A stretch of DNA of 64,000 nt from Scandinavium sp002470465 (GTDB taxonomy: Bacteria > Pseudomonadota > Gammaproteobacteria > Enterobacterales > Enterobacteriaceae), in the NCBI RefSeq assembly GCF_040750395.1, contig NZ_JBFLVD010000015.1:343338-407337 (forward strand), given 5' to 3'. A program made the translations under genes and the position numbers. The notes under the pieces were generated by a model. The model was not told the origin of the DNA and made no database searches. It worked only from the letters and a program-made list of their open reading frames with translations. The first letter of the stretch is position 1, and each line of letters begins with the position of its first letter. This document shows positions 53,326-62,093 of the stretch, one piece after another.

Positions 53326-54510
53326 ATGAGTAAAGTTATCCAGACCTCCCGTCGTCAGACGCTGTTGTTGATTGTCGGGATTTTGCTTATCGCCACCACG
53401 CTGCGCGTGACCTTCACCGGTGCCGCACCGCTGCTCGACACTATCCGCGCCGATTACGGTCTGACCACCGCCTGGACAGGCATGCTGACCACTCTGCCCC
53501 TGCTGGCGTTTGGCCTGTTTTCCCCGCTGGCGGCGGGTATTGCGCGCCGTTTCGGGATGGAGCGCAGCCTGTTTGCAGCCCTTCTGCTGATCTGCGCAGG
53601 CATCGCCGTCCGCTCCCTGCCGTCTGCCACCTTTTTGTACGTCGGCACCGCCATAATTGGCTGCGGTATCGCGATGGGCAACGTCCTGCTGCCGGGATTG
53701 ATTAAAAGAGATTTCGCGGGACACGTTGCGCGGATGATTGGCGCCTATTCCTTAACGATGGGCGGCGCCGCCGCGCTCGGCTCGGCCCTGGTTGTACCCA
53801 TTGCAATGAGCGGCGCAGGCTGGCACGGCGCGCTGTTGGCACTAATGGCCTTCCCGCTGATAGCCCTGCTGTTCTGGCTGCCGCAGCTGCGTCAGCACGC
53901 GCCGGGCACCGTTACCACATCGCGCAGCCTGCATAACAAAGGGATCTGGCGCTCGGCGCTGGCCTGGCAGGTGACGCTGTTCCTCGGCATTAACTCGCTG
54001 GTCTATTACGTGGTGATCGGCTGGCTCCCGGCGATCCTTATCAGCCAGGGCTACAGCGAAGCACAGGCCGGTTCGCTGCACGGATTATTGCAGCTGGCTA
54101 CCGCCGTGCCAGGACTGCTGATCCCGATTATCTTGCATAAGCTTAAAGATCAACGTGGCATTGCCATTATCGTTGCCATAATGTGCGCCATCAGCGCCAT
54201 CGGCTATTGGCTGTTTCCGCAGCAGGCGGTGGTATGGACGCTGATTTTCGGCTGCGGCTCTGGCGCAACAATGATCCTCGGCCTGACGTTTATCGGCCTG
54301 CGTGCGGGCTCCGCCCACCAGGCCGCAGCGCTGTCCGGCATGGCGCAGTCCGTCGGCTATTTGCTGGCCGCCTGTGGGCCGCCGGTCATGGGGAAAATCC
54401 ACGACGCCAGCGGCGACTGGCATATCCCGCTTATCGCGGTCGCAGTTATCTCACTGGTTATGGCGGTGTTTGGTGGTCTGGCAGGACGCGCCAGGGAAAT
54501 CAGCAGCTAA
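53326..54510 (+). CDS. nimT: 2-nitroimidazole exporter NimT (YeaN), MFS
   Basis: 394 residues with 12 membrane helices, a CynX/NimT-family MFS transporter. LRVTFTGAAPLLDTIR and SGMAQSVGYLLAACGPP match E. coli YeaN (393 aa). I start at ATG 53326 to match that length; another in-frame ATG at 53311 is possible and neither has a strong ribosome-binding site. Divergent from its regulator nimR. Confidence 0.92.
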   Translation: MSKVIQTSRRQTLLLIVGILLIATTLRVTFTGAAPLLDTIRADYGLTTAWTGMLTTLPLLAFGLFSPLAAGIARRFGMERSLFAALLLICAGIAVRSLPSATFLYVGTAIIGCGIAMGNVLLPGLIKRDFAGHVARMIGAYSLTMGGAAALGSALVVPIAMSGAGWHGALLALMAFPLIALLFWLPQLRQHAPGTVTTSRSLHNKGIWRSALAWQVTLFLGINSLVYYVVIGWLPAILISQGYSEAQAGSLHGLLQLATAVPGLLIPIILHKLKDQRGIAIIVAIMCAISAIGYWLFPQQAVVWTLIFGCGSGATMILGLTFIGLRAGSAHQAAALSGMAQSVGYLLAACGPPVMGKIHDASGDWHIPLIAVAVISLVMAVFGGLAGRAREISS

Positions 54511-54520
54511 TAACAGGCAT

Positions 54521-54589
54521 TGCCGGGCGGCACTTCGTTTGCCCGGCCTGAAGCCCTGGGCCCGGTGAGCGTGAGCGCCACCGGGCGAT
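54521..54589. repeat. REP pair between nimT and the GATase gene
   Basis: GCCGGGCGGCACTTCGTTTG...CCGGCCTGAAG and GGGCCCGGTGAGCG...CGCCACCGGGC form two imperfect REP units. Confidence 0.7.
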
Positions 54590-54591
54590 CG

Positions 54592-55299
54592 TCAGTTTGC
54601 CGCTGCGCGCAGGAAAGCGTGCACCAGCGGAGCCGGACGCCCTGCAAGGGCGTTACGTTCATGCTGGAACAGCGTTCCGACAAAAAACGGATGGGTGACA
54701 AGTTCCACCGCGCGGATCTCACCTTCTTCATCCCAGCCCGTCACGCGCAATGCGCCCTCTTCCAGCTCAGACGCAAACTCAGGCGAAATTCCGTAGCTAC
54801 AGTGATAGCCCTCTTCGATGCTCAGACGGCCGTAGGCTTTGGCAATCAAAGTATTGCTACGCAGCTCAATGGTGTCTGATTTTTCCACCAGCGAACAGCT
54901 AAGCGGTGCGATAACCATCCGGCCTTCGGTATCGGTTTCTGCGTGCGCAGCATCCTGCCAGCCCAACACGTTGCGCGCATATTCGATAATGGCATGCTGG
55001 AAGCCTCCACAGGTGCCGAGGAAAGGCAGGCTGTTTTCGCGAGCGTAGCGAATGGCGATAAAGGCGCCTTCAGCATTTTTATACGGGCTGGCAGGAACCA
55101 GCCAGAGCGCGTCGTATCCAACCAGGTCGTCGGCGCTTTTGATGTCGGAGGTGGAGATCCAGTCGTAGTCGGCGGTGATATCCTGAACGGCGGCGGCGTC
55201 GTCAATCGCCAGCGGAATCGCCTGATGAGCAATCACCTCTGGATTGAAGTCGCCTACGAGGGCGATACGCACTGTTTTTTGATTCGAAGCGTGTTCCAT
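54592..55299 (-). CDS. CTP-synthase C-terminal-like class I glutamine amidotransferase
   Basis: A 235-residue stand-alone GATase1 domain resembling the glutaminase half of CTP synthase. The nucleophile is Cys97 in FLGTCGGFQHA (codon TGT, so not the selenocysteine version known in some relatives). A histidine follows at 203 in THPFF, where CTP synthase has HPE, so the third triad residue appears to be replaced. No synthetase domain is present and the reaction is unknown. ATG 55299 has AAGGAA upstream. Divergent from yeaO; absent from E. coli K-12 at this site. Confidence 0.82.
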   Translation of the reverse strand: MEHASNQKTVRIALVGDFNPEVIAHQAIPLAIDDAAAVQDITADYDWISTSDIKSADDLVGYDALWLVPASPYKNAEGAFIAIRYARENSLPFLGTCGGFQHAIIEYARNVLGWQDAAHAETDTEGRMVIAPLSCSLVEKSDTIELRSNTLIAKAYGRLSIEEGYHCSYGISPEFASELEEGALRVTGWDEEGEIRAVELVTHPFFVGTLFQHERNALAGRPAPLVHAFLRAAAN

Positions 55300-55451
55300 G
55301 AAGGGTTCCTTATGCGGTGCAGTTTACGGGCTACATAAGGAACACCAGCCTACCGGGAATTTGTCGCCGGAACAATCCCCGGGCTGGCCTTTTCATCCCG
55401 GTGCGGAAAGTATTACCCTTTCAGCAAAACATCGCGGAATAAGGACAAAAG

Positions 55452-55802
55452 ATGATTCAGTGCAAACGCGTGTATGAGACGCCTGCGCCGGAAGATGGCT
55501 ACCGGGTCCTGGTCGACCGACTCTGGCCGCGCGGGGTGAAGAAAGAAGCGTTAACCTGTGATGAATGGTGCAAAGCGCTTGCCCCTTCGTCTGCGCTGCG
55601 AAAAGCCTTTCATGGCGAAGCCATCGACTTAACCACCTTCAGTAAAGAATACCGGGCAGAGCTGCAAAGCCAGGTAGCGGAAGGCCAGCGCCTGGCGCAT
55701 CTCGCCAAGCAGCAGACGGTGACGCTGATTTATGGGGCGAAGAACACGGAGCAGAACCATGCGCGGGTATTAGCTACATGGCTGGAGAGCCTTACTCGCT
55801 GA
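55452..55802 (+). CDS. yeaO: DUF488 family protein YeaO
   Basis: 116 residues matching E. coli YeaO: CKRVYETPAPEDGYRVLVDR, LWPRGVKK, LRKAFHG, and NTEQNHARVLA. DUF488 proteins have a small alpha/beta fold with no settled function. AAGGACAAAAG precedes the ATG. The end overlaps the next, convergent gene by 11 bases. Confidence 0.92.
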   Translation: MIQCKRVYETPAPEDGYRVLVDRLWPRGVKKEALTCDEWCKALAPSSALRKAFHGEAIDLTTFSKEYRAELQSQVAEGQRLAHLAKQQTVTLIYGAKNTEQNHARVLATWLESLTR

Positions 55803-56097
55803 CTTTTTCCAGTTCTTCAGCCGGAAGCATATCGGGCGTAAGCGGCATCAGGTGCTCCGGACGTACAAACGCAAACCCGGCCTGGCCGTCGACGGACTGA
55901 ATATCACCGGTGACCAGCCACAGCGCACGCTGTGCTTGATGGGGGAGTTCTGTGACCACGCCGTTAACCGGATTGAGGATGCGCTCGCCTGGCTGGCAGA
56001 GCGCAAAAAGCGAAACGGATTTACCGATATTCGCCCGACCGGCGGGCGTGCGGGCAGCGATAATCATCGCCAGGGTGCCCGGTTTAAGCTGAAACAT
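55792..56097 (-). CDS. Hypothetical protein, 101 residues
   Basis: A soluble protein beginning MFQLKPGTLAMIIAAR and ending in an acidic stretch. A small beta-rich fold (GERILNPVNGVVTELP, GFAFVRPEHLMPLTP) reminiscent of short SH3-like binding proteins is my impression only. I do not recognise a family. A GAG-rich site lies before the ATG. It lies between yeaO and yoaF, where E. coli has no gene; real gene status rests on length, codon use and tight packing. Confidence 0.65.
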   Translation of the reverse strand: MFQLKPGTLAMIIAARTPAGRANIGKSVSLFALCQPGERILNPVNGVVTELPHQAQRALWLVTGDIQSVDGQAGFAFVRPEHLMPLTPDMLPAEELEKVSE

Positions 56098-56166
56098 GCG
56101 GCTCTCACACGATCTGAAATTAAGATTAATCTTAATGGCAATTCTATCCTGGAGAGCCGTTATCTG

Positions 56167-56409
56167 TCACGAGCCAGAATGATCCCGGCGGTATAACGTC
56201 CATTCGTCAATCACTTCCCCGGACGGTAATTTACAGTCAGAACGCACGCCCTGTGGGGTTTGCACCGGGACTGACGTCCCGCCTTTTTGCTGACAATAGA
56301 CCGCGGCCGGGTTGGCCATCCCGATATTTGGCGGCTTTGGTGCATCATCCGGTTTTGCAGTCGTGCAGCCCGCAAGTACAAGCGGCAGTAATAATCCAGC
56401 GTATTTCAT
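56167..56409 (-). CDS. yoaF: DUF333 lipoprotein YoaF
   Basis: An 80-residue lipoprotein precursor with lipobox LAGC (Cys15). The mature part holds IGMANPAAVYCQQKGGT, CKLPSGEVIDEWTLYRRDH, the DUF333 (YoaF/YnbE-like) signature. Envelope location is likely; role unknown. ATG 56409 has GGAAG upstream; 15 more codons are open. In E. coli dgcP (yeaP) follows; here a prophage begins instead. Confidence 0.92.
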   Translation of the reverse strand: MKYAGLLLPLVLAGCTTAKPDDAPKPPNIGMANPAAVYCQQKGGTSVPVQTPQGVRSDCKLPSGEVIDEWTLYRRDHSGS

Positions 56410-56547
56410 TGTTATGGCTTCCTTTATTGGCGGCTGATTTGCCTTAAACTTCATTATTTCTTCATTTTAACTGCACTTTTGCAACTTAAATTAGGCCTGT
56501 TCCCAAACTGACCAGGGAACACATCATTCCATAATCAATGAATTTTT

Positions 56548-56574
56548 CCCCGCCTCCCCCGGCGGGGCTTTTTT
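56548..56574 (+). terminator. Terminator-like hairpin at the host/prophage boundary
   Basis: CCCCGCC pairs with GGCGGGG followed by C and six T on the plus strand. No plus-strand gene ends nearby in the window. It lies between yoaF and the prophage, so it may be part of the attachment region or a host terminator moved by integration. Confidence 0.6.
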
Positions 56575-56643
56575 ATTGGATTTAATAATATGAAATAAAA
56601 GGATTTATTTCTCGTCACGTCCACACAGTGACCACATCGAAAC

Positions 56644-56674
56644 AAAAAACCCCGCAATCGCGGGGTTTTCTTTT
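56644..56674 (-). terminator. Terminator after ogr
   Basis: CCCCGC/GCGGGG stem flanked by A and T runs, directly after the ogr stop on the minus strand. Confidence 0.9.
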
Positions 56675-56893
56675 TCACATCCAGAGCTGCTGTTGTCCTG
56701 TCCGGGTCGGGTGAGGTAGCGCCGGTGTCACTTCGCCCGGCTTCACGATGTAGCGCTCGACCGTCTCGGTCGTGACGAACGTGGCGCTACAATTGATATT
56801 AGTGCACTGGTGATAACGCTCTTTTGTTGTGTCAGTAAAGTAGCGACTTGTGCGGGCATGGGCGGCTGTATGGCATAACGGACAATGAAACAT
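56675..56893 (-). CDS. ogr: Phage late-gene activator Ogr (zinc-binding)
   Basis: A 72-residue protein equal in length to P2 Ogr. Zinc ligands Cys4, Cys7, Cys30 and Cys35 are present in MFHCPLC and YHQCTNINC. It recruits RNA polymerase to the phage late promoters. An earlier GTG is open at 56902, but ATG 56893 gives the P2 length. Last phage gene before the host boundary; a terminator follows. Confidence 0.95.
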   Translation of the reverse strand: MFHCPLCHTAAHARTSRYFTDTTKERYHQCTNINCSATFVTTETVERYIVKPGEVTPALPHPTRTGQQQLWM

Positions 56894-56974
56894 TTCTGAC
56901 ACCTCACCTTATTGATTTAATGTCTGTATTTTACTCATCAAATTCATATAAAACAAACAGATATATGAGTTTTA

Positions 56975-58150
56975 TCACTCATCCGTTTCTGCTTCATACT
57001 CCACATCCGAAAGCCTCACCTCAAGCTCTACGCTCGTCGTGAAGCCGTTATTATTGAGGCTGTGTGTCACCTTACTGATTATCCACGCCTGCTCGTCTAT
57101 GACGCGCTTAAAGCCTGACACCTTCACCGGCATTTCAGGGTAAATATCTTCACGCCCTGTCGCGAGACTGATTGAGAACTCAGCGACACCACGCTGCAAT
57201 TTATCCCATTTCGCCTGCGCCGCCCGGATAGCCTGCGCCTTTGATGCGTAAATCGTGGTGAGAGCGAAAACGTTATCCGCTTCACCGGCCATATACTCAC
57301 CCTCGCGGGCCTCCTGCTCTTTCTGCTTTTTGGCCTTCGCCGCCTGGCTGACCGGCTTCGCCTTTGGATGCTGGAGTGCGCGGAGGTGCCTCTCTTTCGG
57401 CTTGCGTTTGAGCTTCACCTTTTGCGCCTGCTTCTGAGGCTTCGGGTCTTTGGTATGCAGCCATTTAGCCGTTACGCCTGTATAGGCTCCCCGGTCAGCA
57501 ATCGCGAAACTGTGCCGGTCACCGCTGCTGCGCTCGATGGTAATCTGCGGAATAGCCTTGCCGCTGGCGGTTGTACCACTCCCGGCTTTCAGCATCAGCA
57601 GCTTGCCCGCCTTGACCGATACCGCCCCGCCGTTACGCTCGGCAAGACGCGTCAAAAATACCGCGTCCGATTCCTGCGACTGGTCAATGTGCGGAATCTG
57701 GATCCCCGCGAGCGACGGCACCACACCGGCCTTTAATTTGTTGCGGGCTGCGATAGCCTCCACCACTGCGCCGAGGGTGGTGTCATGGTATGACGCTTCC
57801 CGGCGGGAATTGAGCGTTCCGCGAAAATCCGCACTCCGCGCCCGCAGTGTCACCGTATCCGGTGCTCCGTGATGCTCCACCTCGTCGACAGTAAAGTCGC
57901 CCTTTCCGACCAGCGCAAACCCTTTCCAGCCGAGATAAAGCGACAGCACTGCGCCGCGTACCGGCAGCTCGACAAGCCCGTCGGAGTCGTTGAGCTCGAT
58001 GTCGAGCTGGTCAGCCTCAAACCCGCGATTGTCGGTCATGGTCAGGCTCATCAACCGGTCGCTGATATTGCCGGTAATGTCCTTGCTGTTGAGCGTCAGC
58101 ATAAACTGCGGCGTCAGGGTGACACCCGCGCCGGTAATCACATCCAGCAT
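56975..58150 (-). CDS. D: Phage tail protein gpD (late control/baseplate hub)
   Basis: A 391-residue P2 gpD homologue (P2 387 aa). It belongs to the T4 gp27-like hub family, joining tail tube and spike. NISDRLMSLTMTDNRGFEAD and the lysine-rich QKVKLKRKPKERHLRALQHP loop are typical. It starts 2 bases after the U stop. Confidence 0.94.
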   Translation of the reverse strand: MLDVITGAGVTLTPQFMLTLNSKDITGNISDRLMSLTMTDNRGFEADQLDIELNDSDGLVELPVRGAVLSLYLGWKGFALVGKGDFTVDEVEHHGAPDTVTLRARSADFRGTLNSRREASYHDTTLGAVVEAIAARNKLKAGVVPSLAGIQIPHIDQSQESDAVFLTRLAERNGGAVSVKAGKLLMLKAGSGTTASGKAIPQITIERSSGDRHSFAIADRGAYTGVTAKWLHTKDPKPQKQAQKVKLKRKPKERHLRALQHPKAKPVSQAAKAKKQKEQEAREGEYMAGEADNVFALTTIYASKAQAIRAAQAKWDKLQRGVAEFSISLATGREDIYPEMPVKVSGFKRVIDEQAWIISKVTHSLNNNGFTTSVELEVRLSDVEYEAETDE

Positions 58151-58152
58151 AA

Positions 58153-58617
58153 TTACCCTCCCAGAGACGACAGCACGCCGCCCGCCTTGCCGAGTAGCGC
58201 ATCGGCCTGTTTGCCAACGTCGCCATACATGGCCGCGAGTGATTCATCGGCGCGCTCCAGCGACAAAGAGAAACTGATTTTCCGGGGTGTTCCGTCATCG
58301 AAGAAAAAAGTTCCTGTGTCGCTGACATTAGAGATAACGAACATCCCGTAAATCGTGCCGTTCCCCGCAATCAGGGGCCACGCCCGGCCTTCTTCCGCCA
58401 TCGTATAGAGCGCAAGCAGCGAAAGCCTCCCGCCGGTCAGCTCAGGATATAAATCACCGCTGAGGGTAAATTTGTCGTCACCAGGGCCGAGGAACTGACG
58501 CGCGGCACGCTTGCCGACCCGGCTGTTAGAGGGCCAGCGATAATCCGCGCTGCGCTGCATGTTCTGATAAGGCAGCGTCTGACGCATAAATACAAACATT
58601 CCAAGAGCGAGCATCAT
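58153..58617 (-). CDS. U: Phage tail protein gpU
   Basis: A 154-residue P2 gpU homologue (tail completion or baseplate-associated protein). MMLALGMFVFMRQTLPYQ and YRWPSNSRVGKRAARQFLG are close to P2. It is packed between T (11 bases) and D (2 bases). Confidence 0.94.
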   Translation of the reverse strand: MMLALGMFVFMRQTLPYQNMQRSADYRWPSNSRVGKRAARQFLGPGDDKFTLSGDLYPELTGGRLSLLALYTMAEEGRAWPLIAGNGTIYGMFVISNVSDTGTFFFDDGTPRKISFSLSLERADESLAAMYGDVGKQADALLGKAGGVLSSLGG

Positions 58618-58628
58618 AATCAGCCTCC

Positions 58629-61070
58629 TTAATCGTGCATCATGCTGGCGCGGGCTTTGGCCCGTTTGTCGCGCTCATATTTTTCTAACGCTTCCTGCAT
58701 CTGGTTCCCGAGCTGACCACCCGGCGCACCGCCACCCGGCAGGGTAATTTGATAGGTCGGGCTGCTCTGGTCGATGTAGGTACGACCAGTGGGCGCTATG
58801 ACCGGCTGATACGCCTGATAGCCGCCCATTGAGCTTGTCGCCTGGATATACCCGCCACCCTGACCGACCGGCTGCGTTTTTGCCGTCGCGGCGTCGATGG
58901 TGTCCGATTCATTTTTTACGAGGCCGAGTTTTTCGAGGATGATGTCGAGGCCACCGCGCAGTTTGTTGAAGATATTCAGCGGCAGCATCAGCGCATCGGC
59001 CAGCGCCTGTCCGAAGATAACCCCGGCATTTTTGCAGCTGTCTAATGTGTCCTGCGTGGCTTTTACCGGCGCAATCAGGTCCTTAAACCACTTCCAGACA
59101 GCACTGAGCTTTTGCCCGAGCCCGTCAAAAACAGGGGCCAGCGGCGCGAACATTTCACCGACCGGTGCGAACGCGGCAATAAGCCCCTGAACGACACCCG
59201 AGAAAAAGGCGCTGATGGGTTCCCAATATTTACGGATAAGCAGCACCCCGGCGACCACTGCCGCCGCCACAGCCACCACCGGCCACGTAATCGCCCCGAT
59301 GGCGGTTACAATCGCCGTGCCCGCCACGGTAAACACGGTACTGAGCAGGCCCGCCGCTGCCACAATGGCATTAATGCCGGTGATAACGGGCCATGCCACC
59401 AGACCAATAGCGCCGAGCGCACCAATCAGGCCCAGCGCACCCGCCGCGATAAGACCAAGAGTCGTCGCGAGCGATTTATTTTTCTGGATCCAGCCATCAA
59501 TTTTCAGCACGTAGCCGGTTGCCGTCTGTACCAGCTTGCGAAGCGAGGACTCCTGCTGGTCGAAAAGGTCAGTACCGACTGCCTCGTAGGCCGACTGGAA
59601 CTCTTTAAAGTCGCCGCCAAGGTTATCCTGCATGACCTTAACGAGCTCCGCCGTTTTGCCGTCCGAGGCTTTGAGCGTGGCGGTGAGCTGGTCGAGCTTA
59701 CCGCTCGATGCTGCGGTCATGAGTACCGCCGCAGATGAGCTCGCCTCTTCCCCGAAAATGGCCTTCATGTATTCAGCCTGCTCGCCCGTGCCGAGTTTAT
59801 TTTTCGCGAAACTCGCCTGCATTTCTTTCAGGATGCTGAAAACAGGCCGGCTGTTTCCGTTGCTGTCCGCCGTTTTCACACCGAGTTCTTTAATGGCGTC
59901 ATACGCCTTGCCGGTCGGAGCCTGCAAACGGCTGAGCACCGCGCGGCTTCCGGTGCCAGCCATTGAGCCAGTGATTTTAGCATCATGCAGCGCACCGACC
60001 ATCGCCGCCGCCTGCTCGATACTTACCCCGGCGTTTTTCGCCACCGGCGCGACATAGGTCAGCGAGTCACTCAGGCCGTCAAAGTCAGCAGCGGTTTTAT
60101 TCATCACCGTCGACAGCACATCGCCGATGTGGGCCACTTTGGCATTTGAGAGCTGGAAAGCGGATTTCATCCCCATCAGCAGCGCGGCGTTCTCTTCCAT
60201 TGTGCGCCGGTTGGCGAGTGCCATATCCAGCGTGACCGGCGTTGTTGCCTGAATGGCAGCGGCATCACCACCACCTTTCGCGATAATTATTTGCGCACTT
60301 GCTGCATCATCAGCCGACGCGGCGGTGTTGTCGCCGAGCTGGCGGGCCTGCTTGCGTAGTGCCTGCATTTCAGGAGATTGTTTATCGACACCGAGCACAG
60401 CCTGAAGCTCAGAGTTTTTCTGTGCAAAGTCATAGCCCGGACGCAGAAGCGCAACCCCGGCCATCGTTCCCGCCGCTGCAATACCGACCCCGGCCATGCC
60501 AACATTTCGCGCACCGGCCGCGAGCTTTTGCCCGGACTCATAGCGGGATTTCACGGCGGACAGTTTCGCCTGCTGCGCACTGACGCGGGCCAGTGCCTCA
60601 CGCTGACGGTTAAGCTGCGCGGTAGTTTCACTGATGGATGTTTTGAGGCGGCGCTCATCACCGGAGAGCGTGCGGGTATTGATGCCCGCCTGCTGCAATT
60701 CGCCTCGCTGGCGCTGCACGGACACCCGCAGGCTGTTGTATTTCGTTTGCAGCTCCGAGGCGGCACGCTTCGCGCTTTCCAGCGCCTGAGCCTGCGCACG
60801 CGTCGGGCTTTCGGTATTTTTGAACTGTACCGCCAGCGCGGCCGCTTCCTGCTTCGCTTTGGCGAGCGACTGACCGGTCACGGCGAGCTGAGCGCTGGTC
60901 TTGCGAAAACCGTCGATTTTCCCGGCCTGCCCGTTCAGCTCACGCAGCGACTTCTGCGTCGAACGGATATCACCCGACAGCGATTTTCCCGCTGTCTGGA
61001 TGGATTTAAACGGGCGGGATGCCTGGTCGACAGCTTTCAGCAGTACTTCGAGTTTAAGGTTATTACTCAT
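58629..61070 (-). CDS. T: Phage tail tape measure protein gpT
   Basis: An 813-residue P2 gpT homologue (P2 815). The N-terminal third is a long coiled coil; the middle has the tape-measure core region (AAAMVGALHDAKITGSMAGT); about residues 555-625 are strongly hydrophobic membrane-spanning helices. It sets tail length and helps DNA entry. Its ATG lies inside the end of the E' frame (8-base overlap). Confidence 0.95.
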   Translation of the reverse strand: MSNNLKLEVLLKAVDQASRPFKSIQTAGKSLSGDIRSTQKSLRELNGQAGKIDGFRKTSAQLAVTGQSLAKAKQEAAALAVQFKNTESPTRAQAQALESAKRAASELQTKYNSLRVSVQRQRGELQQAGINTRTLSGDERRLKTSISETTAQLNRQREALARVSAQQAKLSAVKSRYESGQKLAAGARNVGMAGVGIAAAGTMAGVALLRPGYDFAQKNSELQAVLGVDKQSPEMQALRKQARQLGDNTAASADDAASAQIIIAKGGGDAAAIQATTPVTLDMALANRRTMEENAALLMGMKSAFQLSNAKVAHIGDVLSTVMNKTAADFDGLSDSLTYVAPVAKNAGVSIEQAAAMVGALHDAKITGSMAGTGSRAVLSRLQAPTGKAYDAIKELGVKTADSNGNSRPVFSILKEMQASFAKNKLGTGEQAEYMKAIFGEEASSSAAVLMTAASSGKLDQLTATLKASDGKTAELVKVMQDNLGGDFKEFQSAYEAVGTDLFDQQESSLRKLVQTATGYVLKIDGWIQKNKSLATTLGLIAAGALGLIGALGAIGLVAWPVITGINAIVAAAGLLSTVFTVAGTAIVTAIGAITWPVVAVAAAVVAGVLLIRKYWEPISAFFSGVVQGLIAAFAPVGEMFAPLAPVFDGLGQKLSAVWKWFKDLIAPVKATQDTLDSCKNAGVIFGQALADALMLPLNIFNKLRGGLDIILEKLGLVKNESDTIDAATAKTQPVGQGGGYIQATSSMGGYQAYQPVIAPTGRTYIDQSSPTYQITLPGGGAPGGQLGNQMQEALEKYERDKRAKARASMMHD

Positions 61071-61496
61071 TCAGGTGTCCGCTTCGCTGAAGCGCTTTTT
61101 CGCGCCATGTGACGAGCTCGGCGATGCTCAGGGGATACAGCTCTGATGGCCCCCAGTGAAAAATCACCGCGACATCAGCCATCAGGTCATCTACCGAGAG
61201 GTCTTTCGGGAAATTCAGCCCGCCGAAGTCGGCGACAAAAAACCGACCACCTTACCGGCAAACGACAGCAGGTCAGGCAGGTCAAGCGCCGCAATTTCCT
61301 GCTCGGTCAGTGACGGCATGGTCATACGCGGCAGCACTTTAATCAGCGCGTCGACTTCAGAGTTAGCGACTGCCGCCAGACTGACCCCGCGCAGGGTGCC
61401 CGCTGTCGGCTTCAGCATGGTGACTTCAGTAATTTCGGTATCACCGCGTTTGATGGCTTTATCCAGGGTAATCACGTTCTCATTGGCTTCTTTCAT
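61063..61496 (-). CDS. E: Phage tail assembly chaperone gpE+E' (-1 frameshift product)
   Basis: Gene E reads in zero frame from 61496 to 61215 (93 aa). A T-TTT-TTG slippery heptamer at 61242-61236 allows a -1 shift after codon 87, adding 57 residues that begin VADFGGLNFPKDLSVDDL and end at TAA 61063-61065, for about 144 aa. P2 uses the same signal in the same place to make E and E+E', chaperones for the tape measure. The conserved E' sequence confirms the extension is used. Confidence 0.9.
61236..61242 (-). promoter_or_regulatory. -1 ribosomal frameshift site in gene E
   Basis: The minus-strand T TTT TTG heptamer, in phase with E codons GGT TTT TTG. It is identical to the P2 E/E' slip site. 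A GC-rich stretch downstream could form the stimulating structure. Confidence 0.88.
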
Positions 61497-61562
61497 GGGG
61501 TTCTCTTTCTCATTCAGTATTCAGGGGGGAAGCCCGGCAGGCATGACCCGCCGGGGTTAACG

Positions 61563-62081
61563 TTACAGGCCGATATTGCGGCGATGCTGTTCGAGACGGT
61601 CGACGCCGTTCACCTTCTCCACGAGGTTGACCGTATCGATTTCGATAACCTCTTTTCCGTTATAGGTGAGCTTGTAATAGGTGCAGTCCATCGGGATTTT
61701 TGACGATGTGACCTCACCCTGTTTAGCCTCGCCGGTATCGACCTCTTTCTGACGACCACGCAGCACGACTTCGACCGGCACGGTTTCACCGGTATCGTCA
61801 CGCTGATACGAGCCAGAAAAGCGCAGCGGCACAGATGAGGACGTCGCCGCACCGTAGAGCGTCCAGATGACATCGTCAGGGAAGCCAGCGATGGAAAACT
61901 CCGCCGCCAGAGCCTCATCATCCAGGCCAAGGTCAATCGAGGCCGAGCCGTTCATCCCGCCACCGCGATATTTTTCAAGCTTGCGGGTCAACTTTGGCAG
62001 CGTCATCGACTGAACGACACCGAGGAAACTCGTGCCGTCGATAAACAGATTCATGAGCTTTAACGTGCGCGGTAGTGCCAT
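61563..62081 (-). CDS. FII: Phage major tail tube protein gpFII
   Basis: 172 residues, equal in length to P2 FII. LPRTLKLMNLFIDGTSFLG opens the protein; KYRGGGMNGSASIDLGLDDEALA is the conserved tube core. It forms the inner tube of the contractile tail. It follows FI by 12 bases. Confidence 0.96.
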   Translation of the reverse strand: MALPRTLKLMNLFIDGTSFLGVVQSMTLPKLTRKLEKYRGGGMNGSASIDLGLDDEALAAEFSIAGFPDDVIWTLYGAATSSSVPLRFSGSYQRDDTGETVPVEVVLRGRQKEVDTGEAKQGEVTSSKIPMDCTYYKLTYNGKEVIEIDTVNLVEKVNGVDRLEQHRRNIGL

Positions 62082-62093
62082 GGGTCAGGCTCC

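Noticed and set aside
54990..55030. Selenocysteine in the CTP-synthase-like GATase
   Set aside because: The codon at the active site is TGT, not TGA, and the frame is open.
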